64,000 nucleotides of DNA. Source: Bacteroidales bacterium (GTDB taxonomy: Bacteria; Bacteroidota; Bacteroidia; Bacteroidales; ML635J-15). A model generated the notes under the pieces. It did no database searches, was not told where the DNA came from, and was given only the letters and a program-made list of their open reading frames with translations. Made by a program: the position numbers and the translations under genes. Positions 43,221 to 52,691 of this stretch are shown piece after piece (position 1 is the stretch's first letter; the number at the start of each line of letters is the position of its first letter). The stretch lies in the NCBI GenBank assembly GCA_017551515.1, contig JAFZLK010000029.1, positions 1 through 64,000 on the forward strand, given 5' to 3'.

Positions 43221-43269
43221 GAGATTTCGGATAGCCGTCTTCACAACGCTCCTCGTTCCGTATCGCGTG
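43221..43269 (-). repeat. Dispersed intergenic repeat, family A copy 3
   Basis: Reverse complement of the family seen at 24665 and 30616; contains GGAGCGTTGTGAAGACGGCT on the minus strand. It lies directly upstream of the methyltransferase start. Confidence 0.75.
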
Positions 43270-43315
43270 TTCAGTCAGGCTTCCGAAATGACTTAAAGAG
43301 TCGTCCATTACATTA

Positions 43316-45211
43316 TTAGTGTTTCGAGCTACCAATGTTCACGAGTTTCTTCATGCTGTCGGTAATCTTTCCGATGATCGCATTGGGGTTGACAGGTCCT
43401 TGCTGTTGTTGTTCTTCCTGATGCATGTAAATCTCATCAATTACCGATGCATATTTCTTCTTTATCACATTTCGTTTGAGCTTGAGGGTGGGGGAGAGTT
43501 CTCCTGTTTCCTGCGACCATTCCTCGCACACTAGGCGGAAACGCTTGATGCACTCGTATTCGCTCAATGTTTTGTTCAAATTGTCGATTTCGCCCTGGTA
43601 TTTCTTGATAACATCTGGGTCGTTTATAAGTGCAACATTGTCGCGGTAGTGAATCTTGTGCTTCGATGCATAGAAGTGCAAGTAGTTGAAGTCGGGAGAA
43701 ATGAGTGCGCTGGCAAACTTTTCGTTTTCACCGATAATCATTACCTGTTCCACAAAGTTGGAGTTCTTCAGCTTGTTTTCGATTACCTGTGGAGCAATGT
43801 ACTTTCCGTTTGACATCTTGAAGATTTCCTTCTTACGATCGGTGATTTTCAAGAATCTGCCTTCAACAAGCTCGCCAATGTCGCCAGTATGGAACCAGCC
43901 GTCCTCATCAATAACCTGACGGGTAGCTTCCTCGTTGTTGTAGTAGCCCTTCATGATGTTCGGACCTTTGGCAAGGATTTCTCCGTCATCGTCAATTTTT
44001 ACGGTTACGCCATCAAGAATTGGACCTACTGTTCCAAGCATTGACTTGTCCCATGCAGGCCAGTTAACTGCAATTACTGGCGATGTTTCGGTAAGTCCGT
44101 AACCTTCGCAAATCTTAAGTCCTGCTGCAGCGAATAGTTTGGAAATGTGTAAACTAAGCGAAGAACCGCCTGCTACGATTACTAAAATGTTGCCGCCAAA
44201 TGCTTCCTGCCATTTCTTGAAAACAAGCTTGCGGGCAATGCTGAGCCTCAACTTGTAGAAAGCAGAGTTGTTGTTGCGTACATCGAACTTGCATCCAACC
44301 TTTAGCGCCCAGTTGAAGATGTGCTTTTTGAACGGTGTCATATCCTTTCCCATCGACACAATCTTGTCGTAGAACTTTTCTGCTACGCGTGGTACCATGT
44401 TGAAAATGTGAGGTTTCACATCCTGAACATCGCGCATTATTGTTCCAAGGCTCTCGGCGTAGTAGATCGAGATGCCTTTTATCTGGAATGCATAGTTCAT
44501 CATTCGCTCGTAGATATGGCACAAAGGCAGGAAACTTACGGCTCTCTGCTTGTAAACTGCTGGTATAACAGGTCTTACACCATACGAGTTTGAAAGGATA
44601 TTCTTGTGTGAAAGCATTACGCCCTTCGGATTGCCTGTGGTTCCAGATGTATAAACGAGTGAAAATACATCGTCCTCGCTGATTTCTTTCTTCCTTTCTT
44701 CGATGAGTTTCTTAAGTTCAGCTTCCCTGCTACGGCTGTCAATCATGAGGGTTGTCCAGTTGTCGGCTTCGGGAACATCGGTGAAGGTGAAAATTCTCGG
44801 TTTTTCTTCAAGGTTTTCAACAACTTGCTTAACTTTTGCATATAGTTTTGCATTCGACACGAAAACCATCTTCGCTCCGCAGTCTCGCATAATGAACTCG
44901 AGTTCGTTGTTGTTGAGGGTCGGGTAAACCGGAACATGTACCAAACCCGCCATTGCTATTGCCATATCGAGGATGTTCCAGTGTGGCAGGTTCTGCGAAA
45001 TGCTTATTATCTTGTCGCCCTTCTGCATTCCGGCATCTATAAGCGATGCTGCACACATGTATGAATACCTTCTGTAGTCGGCAGGTGTGTATTTTATCCA
45101 TTCGCCCTTGTCCTTGTGTGCGAATGCCACATCAAGGTCAGCGTGTTCGTTGCTGTAAATATCAAGTATGTCGAAAACCCTCGTGGCTTTTGTCTCTTCT
45201 ATTTTTTCCAT
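43316..45211 (-). CDS. Long-chain fatty acid-CoA ligase (AMP-forming)
   Basis: 631 residues. Activates fatty acids to acyl-CoA through an acyl-AMP intermediate. Motifs: SLVYTSGTTGNPKGVMLSHK near residue 185-202 (P-loop), FLPLCHIYER near 228, ICEGYGLTETSPVIAVNW near 368, a WFHTGDIGEL near 430, and ITDRKKEIFKMSNGKYIAP near 448. The C-terminal 50 residues include a glutamine run EEQQQQGP. Its start overlaps the end of the outer-membrane protein gene by 13 bases. Confidence 0.95.
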   Translation of the reverse strand: MEKIEETKATRVFDILDIYSNEHADLDVAFAHKDKGEWIKYTPADYRRYSYMCAASLIDAGMQKGDKIISISQNLPHWNILDMAIAMAGLVHVPVYPTLNNNELEFIMRDCGAKMVFVSNAKLYAKVKQVVENLEEKPRIFTFTDVPEADNWTTLMIDSRSREAELKKLIEERKKEISEDDVFSLVYTSGTTGNPKGVMLSHKNILSNSYGVRPVIPAVYKQRAVSFLPLCHIYERMMNYAFQIKGISIYYAESLGTIMRDVQDVKPHIFNMVPRVAEKFYDKIVSMGKDMTPFKKHIFNWALKVGCKFDVRNNNSAFYKLRLSIARKLVFKKWQEAFGGNILVIVAGGSSLSLHISKLFAAAGLKICEGYGLTETSPVIAVNWPAWDKSMLGTVGPILDGVTVKIDDDGEILAKGPNIMKGYYNNEEATRQVIDEDGWFHTGDIGELVEGRFLKITDRKKEIFKMSNGKYIAPQVIENKLKNSNFVEQVMIIGENEKFASALISPDFNYLHFYASKHKIHYRDNVALINDPDVIKKYQGEIDNLNKTLSEYECIKRFRLVCEEWSQETGELSPTLKLKRNVIKKKYASVIDEIYMHQEEQQQQGPVNPNAIIGKITDSMKKLVNIGSSKH

Positions 45212-45852
45212 GAATTATTTGTTTTTGTAAATGGGCAGCTTCCGCACTTTATCGGGTGCTTTATGATTGAAGACAGCCAGTATCTGTATCCTATTGTAAA
45301 GTTAAAAGTTTTTTTCTGGTATCCGTATGTGAAATTGAACATAAGGTCGCTTTTGTCGTTGAGAAATATGGCGTATTCAAGGTCGGCCAGAAATCCCACT
45401 GAATATTCCCAGCTTCCGTTTTGTTTCCATCCGCGCTCGTCTTGGTAGTTTGGTACGGTGCCCCAGCATTCGTGTCCGTAGCCCATAAGTCCTGCTCCGA
45501 AGCTGAGCGAATTGCGGTAAACCTGAAACATTCTGACTTTTAGTCCTGCCTGCAGGAAAAGTCCTGGCTTTGATATGGCATCGCTAAGTCCTCCAAAATT
45601 TGCTCTGAAACAAAGAATGTCGCTTACGAGGTAGGTTTCAACGCCCAAGATTACGCAGGGTTCAAGAACGAAAGTTGCATTTGCATCAATCTTGTTTTCG
45701 TAAAGTTTTTTGTTTGGTTCGTTGAAGAAATGGAAGCCGACAGGCGATATTTTTAACTGCAAAGTTGTCTGCCCCGACACTCTGTTTGGGGGTAGCATAA
45801 TTGTTAAAACTATGACAATCAGTGCGGTATAAAATATTCCTCGTTTCGTCAT
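45199..45852 (-). CDS. Outer-membrane beta-barrel-like protein
   Basis: 217 residues from ATG 45852, where a signal peptide begins (MTKRGIFYTALIVIVLTIML...VSGQ). The mature part alternates hydrophobic residues in strands ending in aromatic residues (FLQAGLKVRMFQVYRNSLSF, MFNFTYGYQKKTFNFTIGYRY), as in small outer-membrane barrels. A cysteine pair near the end (IKCGSCPF) is unusual. No specific family was recognised. Overlaps the start of the acyl-CoA ligase gene. Confidence 0.65.
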   Translation of the reverse strand: MTKRGIFYTALIVIVLTIMLPPNRVSGQTTLQLKISPVGFHFFNEPNKKLYENKIDANATFVLEPCVILGVETYLVSDILCFRANFGGLSDAISKPGLFLQAGLKVRMFQVYRNSLSFGAGLMGYGHECWGTVPNYQDERGWKQNGSWEYSVGFLADLEYAIFLNDKSDLMFNFTYGYQKKTFNFTIGYRYWLSSIIKHPIKCGSCPFTKTNNSWKK

Positions 45853-46080
45853 GTACGACAATATATGATACAAATAACGTACAAGTTTAACATTTATTTT
45901 ATAGTCACAAAAAATATTTGTTCATTATTCGTTGTTAATATGTTTCTTGTCAGGTTGTCTAACCGTTTCGCAGGCAGAAAGGCGAAAAGACGAAAAGACT
46001 GTACGACTGGTCTTCTACAAGTCCAAAACATAATTTGATTTTTTTTCGGATAGTTTTATGTCGTATTGAAAGTAAATGTT

Positions 46081-46088
46081 TACATTTG
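46081..46088 (+). promoter_or_regulatory. -7 box TACATTTG
   Basis: TAnnTTTG match 24 bases before the lipoprotein ATG at 46113. The 239-base spacer upstream also has GGCAGAAAGGCGAAAAGACG-type repeats near 45970-46005. Confidence 0.55.
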
Positions 46089-46112
46089 TATCTTAATTAG
46101 AATAGTATAGTT

Positions 46113-46580
46113 ATGAAAAATAGCATTTTAATATCACTTCTCGTTGCTGCAATGGGTGTGATGGCATTTGTAGGGTGCGAAAAACCTGAGCCAATTGAAG
46201 AGCCTCAGATTGTAGTTATTAACCCACAGGACACTACTCCTGTAACTCACAATACAACGTTGTCATATACAGGTTGCCATTCAAATCAAAGCAAAGGCGA
46301 TTACGATCCAATAATTTCAATTTCATACGAAAACAATACTTTATTGTTGACGATTGAAAATTTAAGAGTTAATTGTGCTGACGATAATGTCATTTCTGCT
46401 GATTGGGAATTTGACAATCAGACCATTAAGGTAAATTTACATGAAAGTTCGTATTCGGCCAATTGCATTTGTCCAATTGATGTTAATTATTCAATTGACA
46501 ATATAAATACAGGAATTTACGAGCTAATAATAACTAAAAATAGTTTGACTATTTATCAAGAAGAAATAACTTGTGAATAA
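46113..46580 (+). CDS. Small lipoprotein of unknown function
   Basis: 155 residues. MKNSILISLLVAAMGVMAFVGC is a lipoprotein signal with cysteine at residue 22, followed by a proline/glutamate linker (EKPEPIEEPQIVV). The mature part has four further cysteines (TGCHSNQSKG, RVNCADDN, NCICPID) and beta-strand-like repeats; disulfides are plausible in the periplasm or outside. Not recognised further. Convergent with recO, 4 bases apart. Confidence 0.68.
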   Translation: MKNSILISLLVAAMGVMAFVGCEKPEPIEEPQIVVINPQDTTPVTHNTTLSYTGCHSNQSKGDYDPIISISYENNTLLLTIENLRVNCADDNVISADWEFDNQTIKVNLHESSYSANCICPIDVNYSIDNINTGIYELIITKNSLTIYQEEITCE

Positions 46581-46584
46581 CCGT

Positions 46585-47310
46585 CTAGTCATTCCCAAAT
46601 ACTTCGTTCAGCACTTTCAGCGACTTTATTTCCGATAGGTTTTCGGTGTGAATCTTATAGTATTCAAGCATTTGTCGGATGATTTCCTTTCGGTAGGAAT
46701 AAGGGATTTTCATATTGCCAGTTTCGTACGATGCGCTTAGGATTGTAGAAAAAGCGAAACTTAGTTGTTTGTCAAAAGATTCTTCCTCGGAAGTGAAAAA
46801 CGGCAGGAACATTCCTTCGCGCGAGTTGAAATATGGTGTTTCGTTGCAATAGTTGTTTGTTATCTCGAAGCCGAGATGCTTGGCAAAATCCTTTAGGAAA
46901 ATTATGTGCAGATTTACTATGTTGTTGTCCGAAAATTCTATTGCCTCGATTGTGCTTTTGAAGAATTGATACAGTGCTGGATTTTTTTCTTCTTCCTTCA
47001 CCATCTTCATTATTACTTCGGCAACAAACTGAGAAATGCATATTCGTACAACATCGTTGTCTATTGCCGTTGGACTTTTTACAAGTTCGCAGTATGATAT
47101 TCCCTGTACCGATCGAGTGTCCTTTAGCCGAAGTTCGGTGCGGACAATGTTCAGCGGTGCGAAAATGTTTGCCTTTTGTCCCGCTTTGCGTGTAGATGTC
47201 CTAGCCAGTACCGAAATTTTCCCGCAGGCTTCGCTGAACATATTAACGACAAACGAGTTGTCGGTGTATTTGATGCGGTTGAGTATTATGGCTTCGGTGG
47301 GGGTGAGCAT
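46585..47310 (-). CDS. recO: DNA repair protein RecO
   Basis: 241 residues. RecO loads RecA and anneals single strands together with RecR. The N-terminal OB fold is seen in MLTPTEAIILNRIKYTDNSFVVNMFSEACGKISVLARTSTRK (residues 1-42) and PLNIVRTEL; the helical C-terminal part matches Bacteroidetes RecO with FLKDFAKHLGFEITNNYCNE near 140. The zinc-finger cysteines of some RecO proteins are absent, as is common in this phylum. Confidence 0.93.
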   Translation of the reverse strand: MLTPTEAIILNRIKYTDNSFVVNMFSEACGKISVLARTSTRKAGQKANIFAPLNIVRTELRLKDTRSVQGISYCELVKSPTAIDNDVVRICISQFVAEVIMKMVKEEEKNPALYQFFKSTIEAIEFSDNNIVNLHIIFLKDFAKHLGFEITNNYCNETPYFNSREGMFLPFFTSEEESFDKQLSFAFSTILSASYETGNMKIPYSYRKEIIRQMLEYYKIHTENLSEIKSLKVLNEVFGND

Positions 47311-47537
47311 GGGAGGGTTTCTGTGGGCTGCGCCCGTTTCTATGTTTCTAAGTTTCTGTGGGCTAAAGCCCGTTTCTATGTTTCTAGTTGTTTGGGGCTT
47401 GAAGGCTAAAAGCCGATTTTGTCTTGCAGGTTCGCTGTCTAACGGTCTGGCAAGCTGTTCTTCTGGTCTTCCGCAAAACTGTTAGCATGTTTGCCTTTCA
47501 GCCCATTCATTATCATTGTAAATTAATCATTGTTCAT
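47311..47537. repeat. Spacer with dispersed repeats
   Basis: 47320-47395 has repeated GTTTCTGTGGGCT(G/AAA)GCCCGTTTCTATG units like those at 27755-27890. 47397-47510 has GCTTGAAGGCTAAAAGCCG and GTTTGCCTTTCAGCCCATTC, and 47505-47540 has the CATTGTAAATTAATCATTG type. No gene is supported. Confidence 0.7.
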
Positions 47538-49889
47538 TTATTTCAGGAATATTATTTTTGTTGTTGCCTTTTGTTCCCCAAGTTCGGTAGAGGCGAATAC
47601 CACATAAATTCCAGATGCCACTCTGTGGCCGTTTAGGTTTTTGCCGTCCCATACTAATTGACCGCCGGTTGCACGAGCTTCATATACTAAGTTGCCTGAA
47701 ATATCAGCGATTTTAACAATTGAGCCAGCAATAAGTCCCTTGATTGTCACAGGACCATCGTAACCAGACTTTACAGGATTTGGGAAGGCGTATATTTCAT
47801 CGTATGATTCAAAACCTTCGGTTGCAGTACCTCGGTACGATATTATACCTTTGGGAGTAGCGAAAAATACATCTCCAGTTTCCGGTACGATACTTATGCA
47901 CAGAATATTGTCGCTTGGGATTGGGCTGTTATCGGTGTTGAAGTGGTGTATGGTTTCTATTCCATCGGCACTAATATAGTATGCACCTCCGTTTTGTGTG
48001 CCAAACCATTTGCAATTTGCTCCATCAACACTTATTGCCGTTACTACATCGGCAGACAGCAGAATGTCGGCATTGTCGGTGCCGTCGTTGCGTGGCACTT
48101 TTATCTGTCTGCCATTAAATGTGCCGCTTTCGAAAACTTTATCGGGATTGTAGTAAACCACCACACCTTTTGCCGTTCCAACCCAGATGTATCCGTTCTT
48201 GTCTTCGGCAATAGAATAAACATCGTTGCTTACAATTTCACCTTCCTCGTTCGTTACGCTAAGGAATTTGTGCCGGTCGTCGGAGGTGTTTTCGGGTGTT
48301 CCGTTGTCATCGAATACGAACAAACCTGCTGCCTGTCCCAAAACTAGCCATTTTACTCCGGAACTTGTTATCAACAGCGATTTTATGTTGCGAGTCATGT
48401 CTGGATACGAAAATCCTTTCCATTTTCCATCGGGTGTCATTCTATGAATGTATTTTGCTGATTGCGAATTTGTTACCCATATGTTTCCTTCTTCGTCGAA
48501 AGCAGTGCTGCCGACTCGTACCCAGTCAATTCCGTCGATTCGCATGAGGCTGCTGTTTTCATCATTGTAAAGTTTGTAGAATTGGTTGTCTCGAAATTCG
48601 ATGAGGCCATTCATCCATGAACTTACAAAGTAATGAGATTCATCTTTTGGGTCAATAGTTACATTTACAAGGTCGTTGATTCCAGAAAGTTCATGTATTT
48701 CGTATGCAGTGCGGGTTGTCCACTCGTAATTCTCGTATTCGTATATTGTAGGATAAGTCCATGTAGGCGTGTATGCTGCATTGTAACCGCCCCTTACTGC
48801 CATAGTTTTTGCTTTTGAAGATGATATATGGAATACATTGTTGTTACTTGGCGAGTTAATTCGTAACGCATCTCCGTCGTCTGTGCCTTGGTATAGCCAT
48901 CCTAGTCCATTTGAACGGTCAGCAATCCATATTCTACCGTTGCTTATAGTTGCATCGTTTGTTTTTACACCTAGCCAAGTGTCTGGTGCTTTATAGTACC
49001 ATTGTTCTTTTGTTAATTCGAAATTTGTGTTGTATGTATAAAGTGCGGTACCCGTCGAGCATAATAGGGTTTCGTCGTCGCCTGATAATGAAGTTACTGA
49101 CAGGCGTTCTTCCATTACATGCGTCCATGAAATTCCGTCATATAACATTATGGAGTCGCTGTTTGTTTGGGCGCTTTTGTAGTTGGCTAGCAGTTTGCCG
49201 TTGAACCATTTTATGGTGTTGAAGTTTTTCCCCCTTATCCATGAATATTGTGATGTGCTGTCGATGTCGGTGATAATCTGCCAGTTGGAGAAGTCAACCA
49301 AGTTGTTGGATATATTTCCGTGGAATATGCCATTAGTGCACGCTACATATAATTCGTTGCCGAGGCGTTCGATGTCGTTTACATGTACATATGTTCCGTT
49401 CTTGCCGATAAACCATGTTTCACCGATTTCCAGCCGATCAAGATTAAGCTTTACGATTCCGAAATCACAGCCGAGATATGCAAATCCGTCGATGGCTATT
49501 ATTGAGTTTATTGATTTGCTGCTGTTTATAGATTTTTTCTTTATATCATTGATGTTAATGATTTCGTTTCCGCGTATTATGTCTATATTTCCGCTTGAAT
49601 ATCCGATGATTATGCTTTTAGTCTTTTCGTCGTAGGCTATTCCGCTAGGGGTTATGTCGGAAAGTATGTTGAATCTGTTGAACCTTTCAATCTCCTCCGA
49701 TTTACTGTCGTATTTTATAACTCCACATTCCGAAATGAGGTATATTGTTTCATCAACTATAACTAATTGTTTGCAGTTATTATAAGAAAAATGGTCTTGC
49801 CATTGCCCAACTGCTACTTGAGCGGAGGTTATGGTTGATATAATTAGAAACGGCAGTATAATGCCTATGTATTTGATTTTATTCATCAT
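47538..49889 (-). CDS. porZ: Type IX secretion system protein PorZ
   Basis: 783 residues; a second in-frame Met one codon later (49886) is an equally good start. Signal peptide [24 protein letters not shown], then the PorZ-type beginning [17 protein letters not shown]. The body has beta-propeller blades typical of two-component regulator propellers ([51 protein letters not shown]). The last 80 residues resemble a CTD sorting domain ([19 protein letters not shown] ... [23 protein letters not shown]). PorZ is part of the outer-membrane attachment complex that links T9SS cargo to A-LPS. Last gene of the envelope operon. Confidence 0.9.
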   Translation of the reverse strand: MMNKIKYIGIILPFLIISTITSAQVAVGQWQDHFSYNNCKQLVIVDETIYLISECGVIKYDSKSEEIERFNRFNILSDITPSGIAYDEKTKSIIIGYSSGNIDIIRGNEIININDIKKKSINSSKSINSIIAIDGFAYLGCDFGIVKLNLDRLEIGETWFIGKNGTYVHVNDIERLGNELYVACTNGIFHGNISNNLVDFSNWQIITDIDSTSQYSWIRGKNFNTIKWFNGKLLANYKSAQTNSDSIMLYDGISWTHVMEERLSVTSLSGDDETLLCSTGTALYTYNTNFELTKEQWYYKAPDTWLGVKTNDATISNGRIWIADRSNGLGWLYQGTDDGDALRINSPSNNNVFHISSSKAKTMAVRGGYNAAYTPTWTYPTIYEYENYEWTTRTAYEIHELSGINDLVNVTIDPKDESHYFVSSWMNGLIEFRDNQFYKLYNDENSSLMRIDGIDWVRVGSTAFDEEGNIWVTNSQSAKYIHRMTPDGKWKGFSYPDMTRNIKSLLITSSGVKWLVLGQAAGLFVFDDNGTPENTSDDRHKFLSVTNEEGEIVSNDVYSIAEDKNGYIWVGTAKGVVVYYNPDKVFESGTFNGRQIKVPRNDGTDNADILLSADVVTAISVDGANCKWFGTQNGGAYYISADGIETIHHFNTDNSPIPSDNILCISIVPETGDVFFATPKGIISYRGTATEGFESYDEIYAFPNPVKSGYDGPVTIKGLIAGSIVKIADISGNLVYEARATGGQLVWDGKNLNGHRVASGIYVVFASTELGEQKATTKIIFLK

Positions 49890-50466
49890 TCTTGGTGTTC
49901 TTTAGAAATTCTGCCATTTTTTTTGCGGCATTACCCCGGTGGCTTATTTTGTTCTTTATTTCGGCAGGAAGTTCGGCAAAAGTTTCAGAGTATCCGTCGG
50001 GAAGAAAAACTGGGTCGTAGCCAAAACCGTTGTGTCCGCGATATTCCTCGATGATACGACCTTTTACCTCGCCTTCAAATATATGTTCCTCGCCATTGAG
50101 AATCAGTGCGATTGCTGTTCTGAACCTTGCCTTGCGGTTTTCGTGACCTTTCATGTTGGCGAGAAGCTTTGCAATGTTGTCGTCGAAAGTTGGATGTTCT
50201 CCGGCATAACGTGCCGAATAGACTCCCGGTTCTCCGTTGAGGCATTCCACTTCGAGACCAGTGTCGTCGGCAAAGCAGTCGAGTCCAAACTTATCGTATA
50301 TATATCTTGTCTTTTGCAGAGCATTGCCTTCTATAGTGTCCTGTTCTTCAGGGATTTCGTCGTGGCAGTTGATGTCTGTAAGCGACAATATTTCGATGTA
50401 GTTGCCAAGAATTCCTCTCATTTCTTCGAGCTTGTGCTTGTTGTTGCTTGCAAGAACGAGTTTCAT
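49879..50466 (-). CDS. rdgB: XTP/dITP pyrophosphatase (RdgB/HAM1)
   Basis: 195 residues. Removes non-canonical purine triphosphates. Motifs: [19 protein letters not shown] at the start, [27 protein letters not shown] near 64-90, [10 protein letters not shown] near 150 and [10 protein letters not shown] near 177. Overlaps the start of porZ by 11 bases. Confidence 0.96.
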   Translation of the reverse strand: MKLVLASNNKHKLEEMRGILGNYIEILSLTDINCHDEIPEEQDTIEGNALQKTRYIYDKFGLDCFADDTGLEVECLNGEPGVYSARYAGEHPTFDDNIAKLLANMKGHENRKARFRTAIALILNGEEHIFEGEVKGRIIEEYRGHNGFGYDPVFLPDGYSETFAELPAEIKNKISHRGNAAKKMAEFLKNTKNDE

Positions 50467-50467
50467 A

Positions 50468-51289
50468 TCAGTTGAATTTTATCTTCTTTAAAATCTGTCG
50501 CATGATGTCGGGGAAGTATTGGTTTACAATGCGTTCCTTGTCGTCTTCGTAAATCGGCACTTTGGTGCTTGCGTAGTTTCCCGAAATAAATTCCCCATTG
50601 GTGTTGTATATGCTGAAATGCACACGCATGAGCCTTTGTACATTCCTTTGTCCGCTGATGTAAGGGTCGCGGAAGTCGGTTTTTATGTCGAATTGGTTGA
50701 TAAACAAGAAGTAATTTATGTTCCTGCGACTTGCAATTTCCTTTAATACTTCGGGTTGACCTATAATTATATGTAGGTACATATCGTCGGTTTGCTGTTT
50801 TCGACCAACGAGTTCTCCGTTTTGCATTCCAGGACGAGCAGCTTTCATTTCCTCTTCGCGTTGCTTGCGTCGTGCTTCTTCCAACTTTTCTGCACGTTTT
50901 TTGGCAAGCGGACCCATGTTTTCGGTATCGAGTTCAAGATCGGCAAGCCTTAGTTCGTACGACATTGTTGTGTATAGACCAGAAATGTCGGCTTCGTCCT
51001 CGCGAGTGTTATTTTTCATTAGGTCAACGACTTCGCACGAATCGTTGAGCGCATTTGTGAGTTGCAGGTTCAGTTGGTAGCGGAAATATTCCATAATCTC
51101 GTCGTGGGTAAGTCCATCGCGCCTTGCAATGTCGGCTGTGGCATCGTTGAAGTATATCCTTTCATCGAATGGGACTAAAAGCACTCTTTTCTGCCTGTTG
51201 TATCTGCTGTTGAAGTCAAGGAATTCTTGTCCATATGTTATTGTTACGGATGAAATTACGACAAGCAATATGGAAATAAAACGTCTCAT
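50468..51289 (-). CDS. Secreted protein of unknown function in the rseP-porZ operon
   Basis: 273 residues. Signal peptide [21 protein letters not shown]. The mature part starts [26 protein letters not shown], then has a charged coiled-coil-like stretch [21 protein letters not shown] near residues 127-147, and ends with beta-rich [25 protein letters not shown] recognise it only as a conserved Bacteroidetes periplasmic protein. It sits 1 base from rdgB and from rseP, so a role in the envelope is likely but unproven. Confidence 0.7.
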   Translation of the reverse strand: MRRFISILLVVISSVTITYGQEFLDFNSRYNRQKRVLLVPFDERIYFNDATADIARRDGLTHDEIMEYFRYQLNLQLTNALNDSCEVVDLMKNNTREDEADISGLYTTMSYELRLADLELDTENMGPLAKKRAEKLEEARRKQREEEMKAARPGMQNGELVGRKQQTDDMYLHIIIGQPEVLKEIASRRNINYFLFINQFDIKTDFRDPYISGQRNVQRLMRVHFSIYNTNGEFISGNYASTKVPIYEDDKERIVNQYFPDIMRQILKKIKFN

Positions 51290-51290
51290 T

Positions 51291-52679
51291 TTAGAAAAGG
51301 TTTAGTATGTCGTTAAAGATAATGAACACCATTAGCAGAAGCAATATGATCAGACCAATTCTCTGTATTATGTCGAGTGCTTTGTTGGGCAGTTTGCGTC
51401 TTGTAACCGCCTCGATTGCGAGTAGCATTACATGTCCGCCGTCAAGTGCAGGGATTGGCAGTATGTTCATGAATGCAAGGATGATGGAAATTATTCCAGT
51501 AAGTTTCCAGAATCTTGCCCAGTCCCATATTGGACCATATACTTTTGCGATGCCTATAGGTCCCTGCAGGCTTTCGCGAGCGCTTTCCTTGCCACTGAAA
51601 ATCAGACCGAAGCCTTTTATGTTGGCATATAGCGTTTCCATGGCATCGCGCCAGCCGTATTTCATTGCGCTTGCCAGTGTGTATTTTCTTGTCTCGTACT
51701 GCGGTTGCTTTACAAAAACGCCGATTTTGCCTGTGCTGTCGATTTCCACAGGGGCGGTGTATTCGCTGCCATTGGCAGAAAGCACGAAGTCGAGCTGGCG
51801 GCCTTTGTTGTGGTTGAGCATGTCGCGCATCTGTCCAAAACTTTGGACTTCAACATTGTCAATTTTCAACAACCGCGAATTTGCCTTGATGCCAGCCTTG
51901 TCAGCCGACATTCCACTAACCACGCTGTCGATGAACACTTCATGGTTTGAAAGCTCAAACAATGTTCCGCCACTTTTCATGTAGGAGTACAGCGTATCAG
52001 GAATTTCAATTTCCTTGCGGTAACCATTGCGGTCAACAGTTATTGAGTTGGCAAAGAGTAATTTAGCTGAGAATACATCTTCGTATCTCTCTACATCGTT
52101 ACCGTTTATTGCAACAATCTTGTCGCCGGTCTCAAATCCAAGAAAGCGACCGTATTCGGATGGATAAATACCTTCGGTAACATTTTCGACAGGAAGATAA
52201 GCCTTTGTAAATGCAAGGTGTGAGAATCCGAGAATCAGCACGGCGGCAATCACATTCATTGTCACACCGCCAATCATTATTATCAACCTTTGCCATGCTG
52301 GTTTTGTGCGGAATTCCCATGGTTTGGGTTCTGCGGGCAGTTGGTCGGACGATGTGGTTTCGTCCACCATTCCATCTATGGCGCAATATCCGCCAAGTGG
52401 GAAATATCCGATTCCCCATTCGGTGGATGTTTCGTCTTCTTCGTATTCCTTTGGCGCCTTGCGACTGAACCAGCTGAAAATCCACTTCCCATTTACCTTC
52501 TTTGCCCTGAAAAGTGCGAAAGTCGGTTCTGTGAAGAACATTGGAAAGTCAAAAAACAGATAGAACTTCTTTACCCTTACGCCAAAAGCCTTTGCTGCAA
52601 GGTAATGTCCAAACTCATGTATGACAACCAATAGCGAAAGCGCCAGAAGCAATTGTACGGTCATTGTAAGTGCGCCCAT
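51291..52679 (-). CDS. rseP: RIP metalloprotease RseP (site-2 protease)
   Basis: 462 residues. The zinc motif HEFGH is at residues 21-25 in the first membrane segment; LDGGHVMLLA near 405 supplies the third ligand, with NILPIPALDGGH as the family signature. An N-terminal cytoplasmic loop and a PDZ-containing periplasmic region (VSGMSADKAGIKANSRLLKI near 255) lie between. The enzyme cleaves membrane proteins such as anti-sigma factors in envelope stress response. It lies between the LysM-PBP gene and the unknown secreted protein. Confidence 0.95.
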   Translation of the reverse strand: MGALTMTVQLLLALSLLVVIHEFGHYLAAKAFGVRVKKFYLFFDFPMFFTEPTFALFRAKKVNGKWIFSWFSRKAPKEYEEDETSTEWGIGYFPLGGYCAIDGMVDETTSSDQLPAEPKPWEFRTKPAWQRLIIMIGGVTMNVIAAVLILGFSHLAFTKAYLPVENVTEGIYPSEYGRFLGFETGDKIVAINGNDVERYEDVFSAKLLFANSITVDRNGYRKEIEIPDTLYSYMKSGGTLFELSNHEVFIDSVVSGMSADKAGIKANSRLLKIDNVEVQSFGQMRDMLNHNKGRQLDFVLSANGSEYTAPVEIDSTGKIGVFVKQPQYETRKYTLASAMKYGWRDAMETLYANIKGFGLIFSGKESARESLQGPIGIAKVYGPIWDWARFWKLTGIISIILAFMNILPIPALDGGHVMLLAIEAVTRRKLPNKALDIIQRIGLIILLLLMVFIIFNDILNLF

Positions 52680-52691
52680 AGTTCTTTCGTT

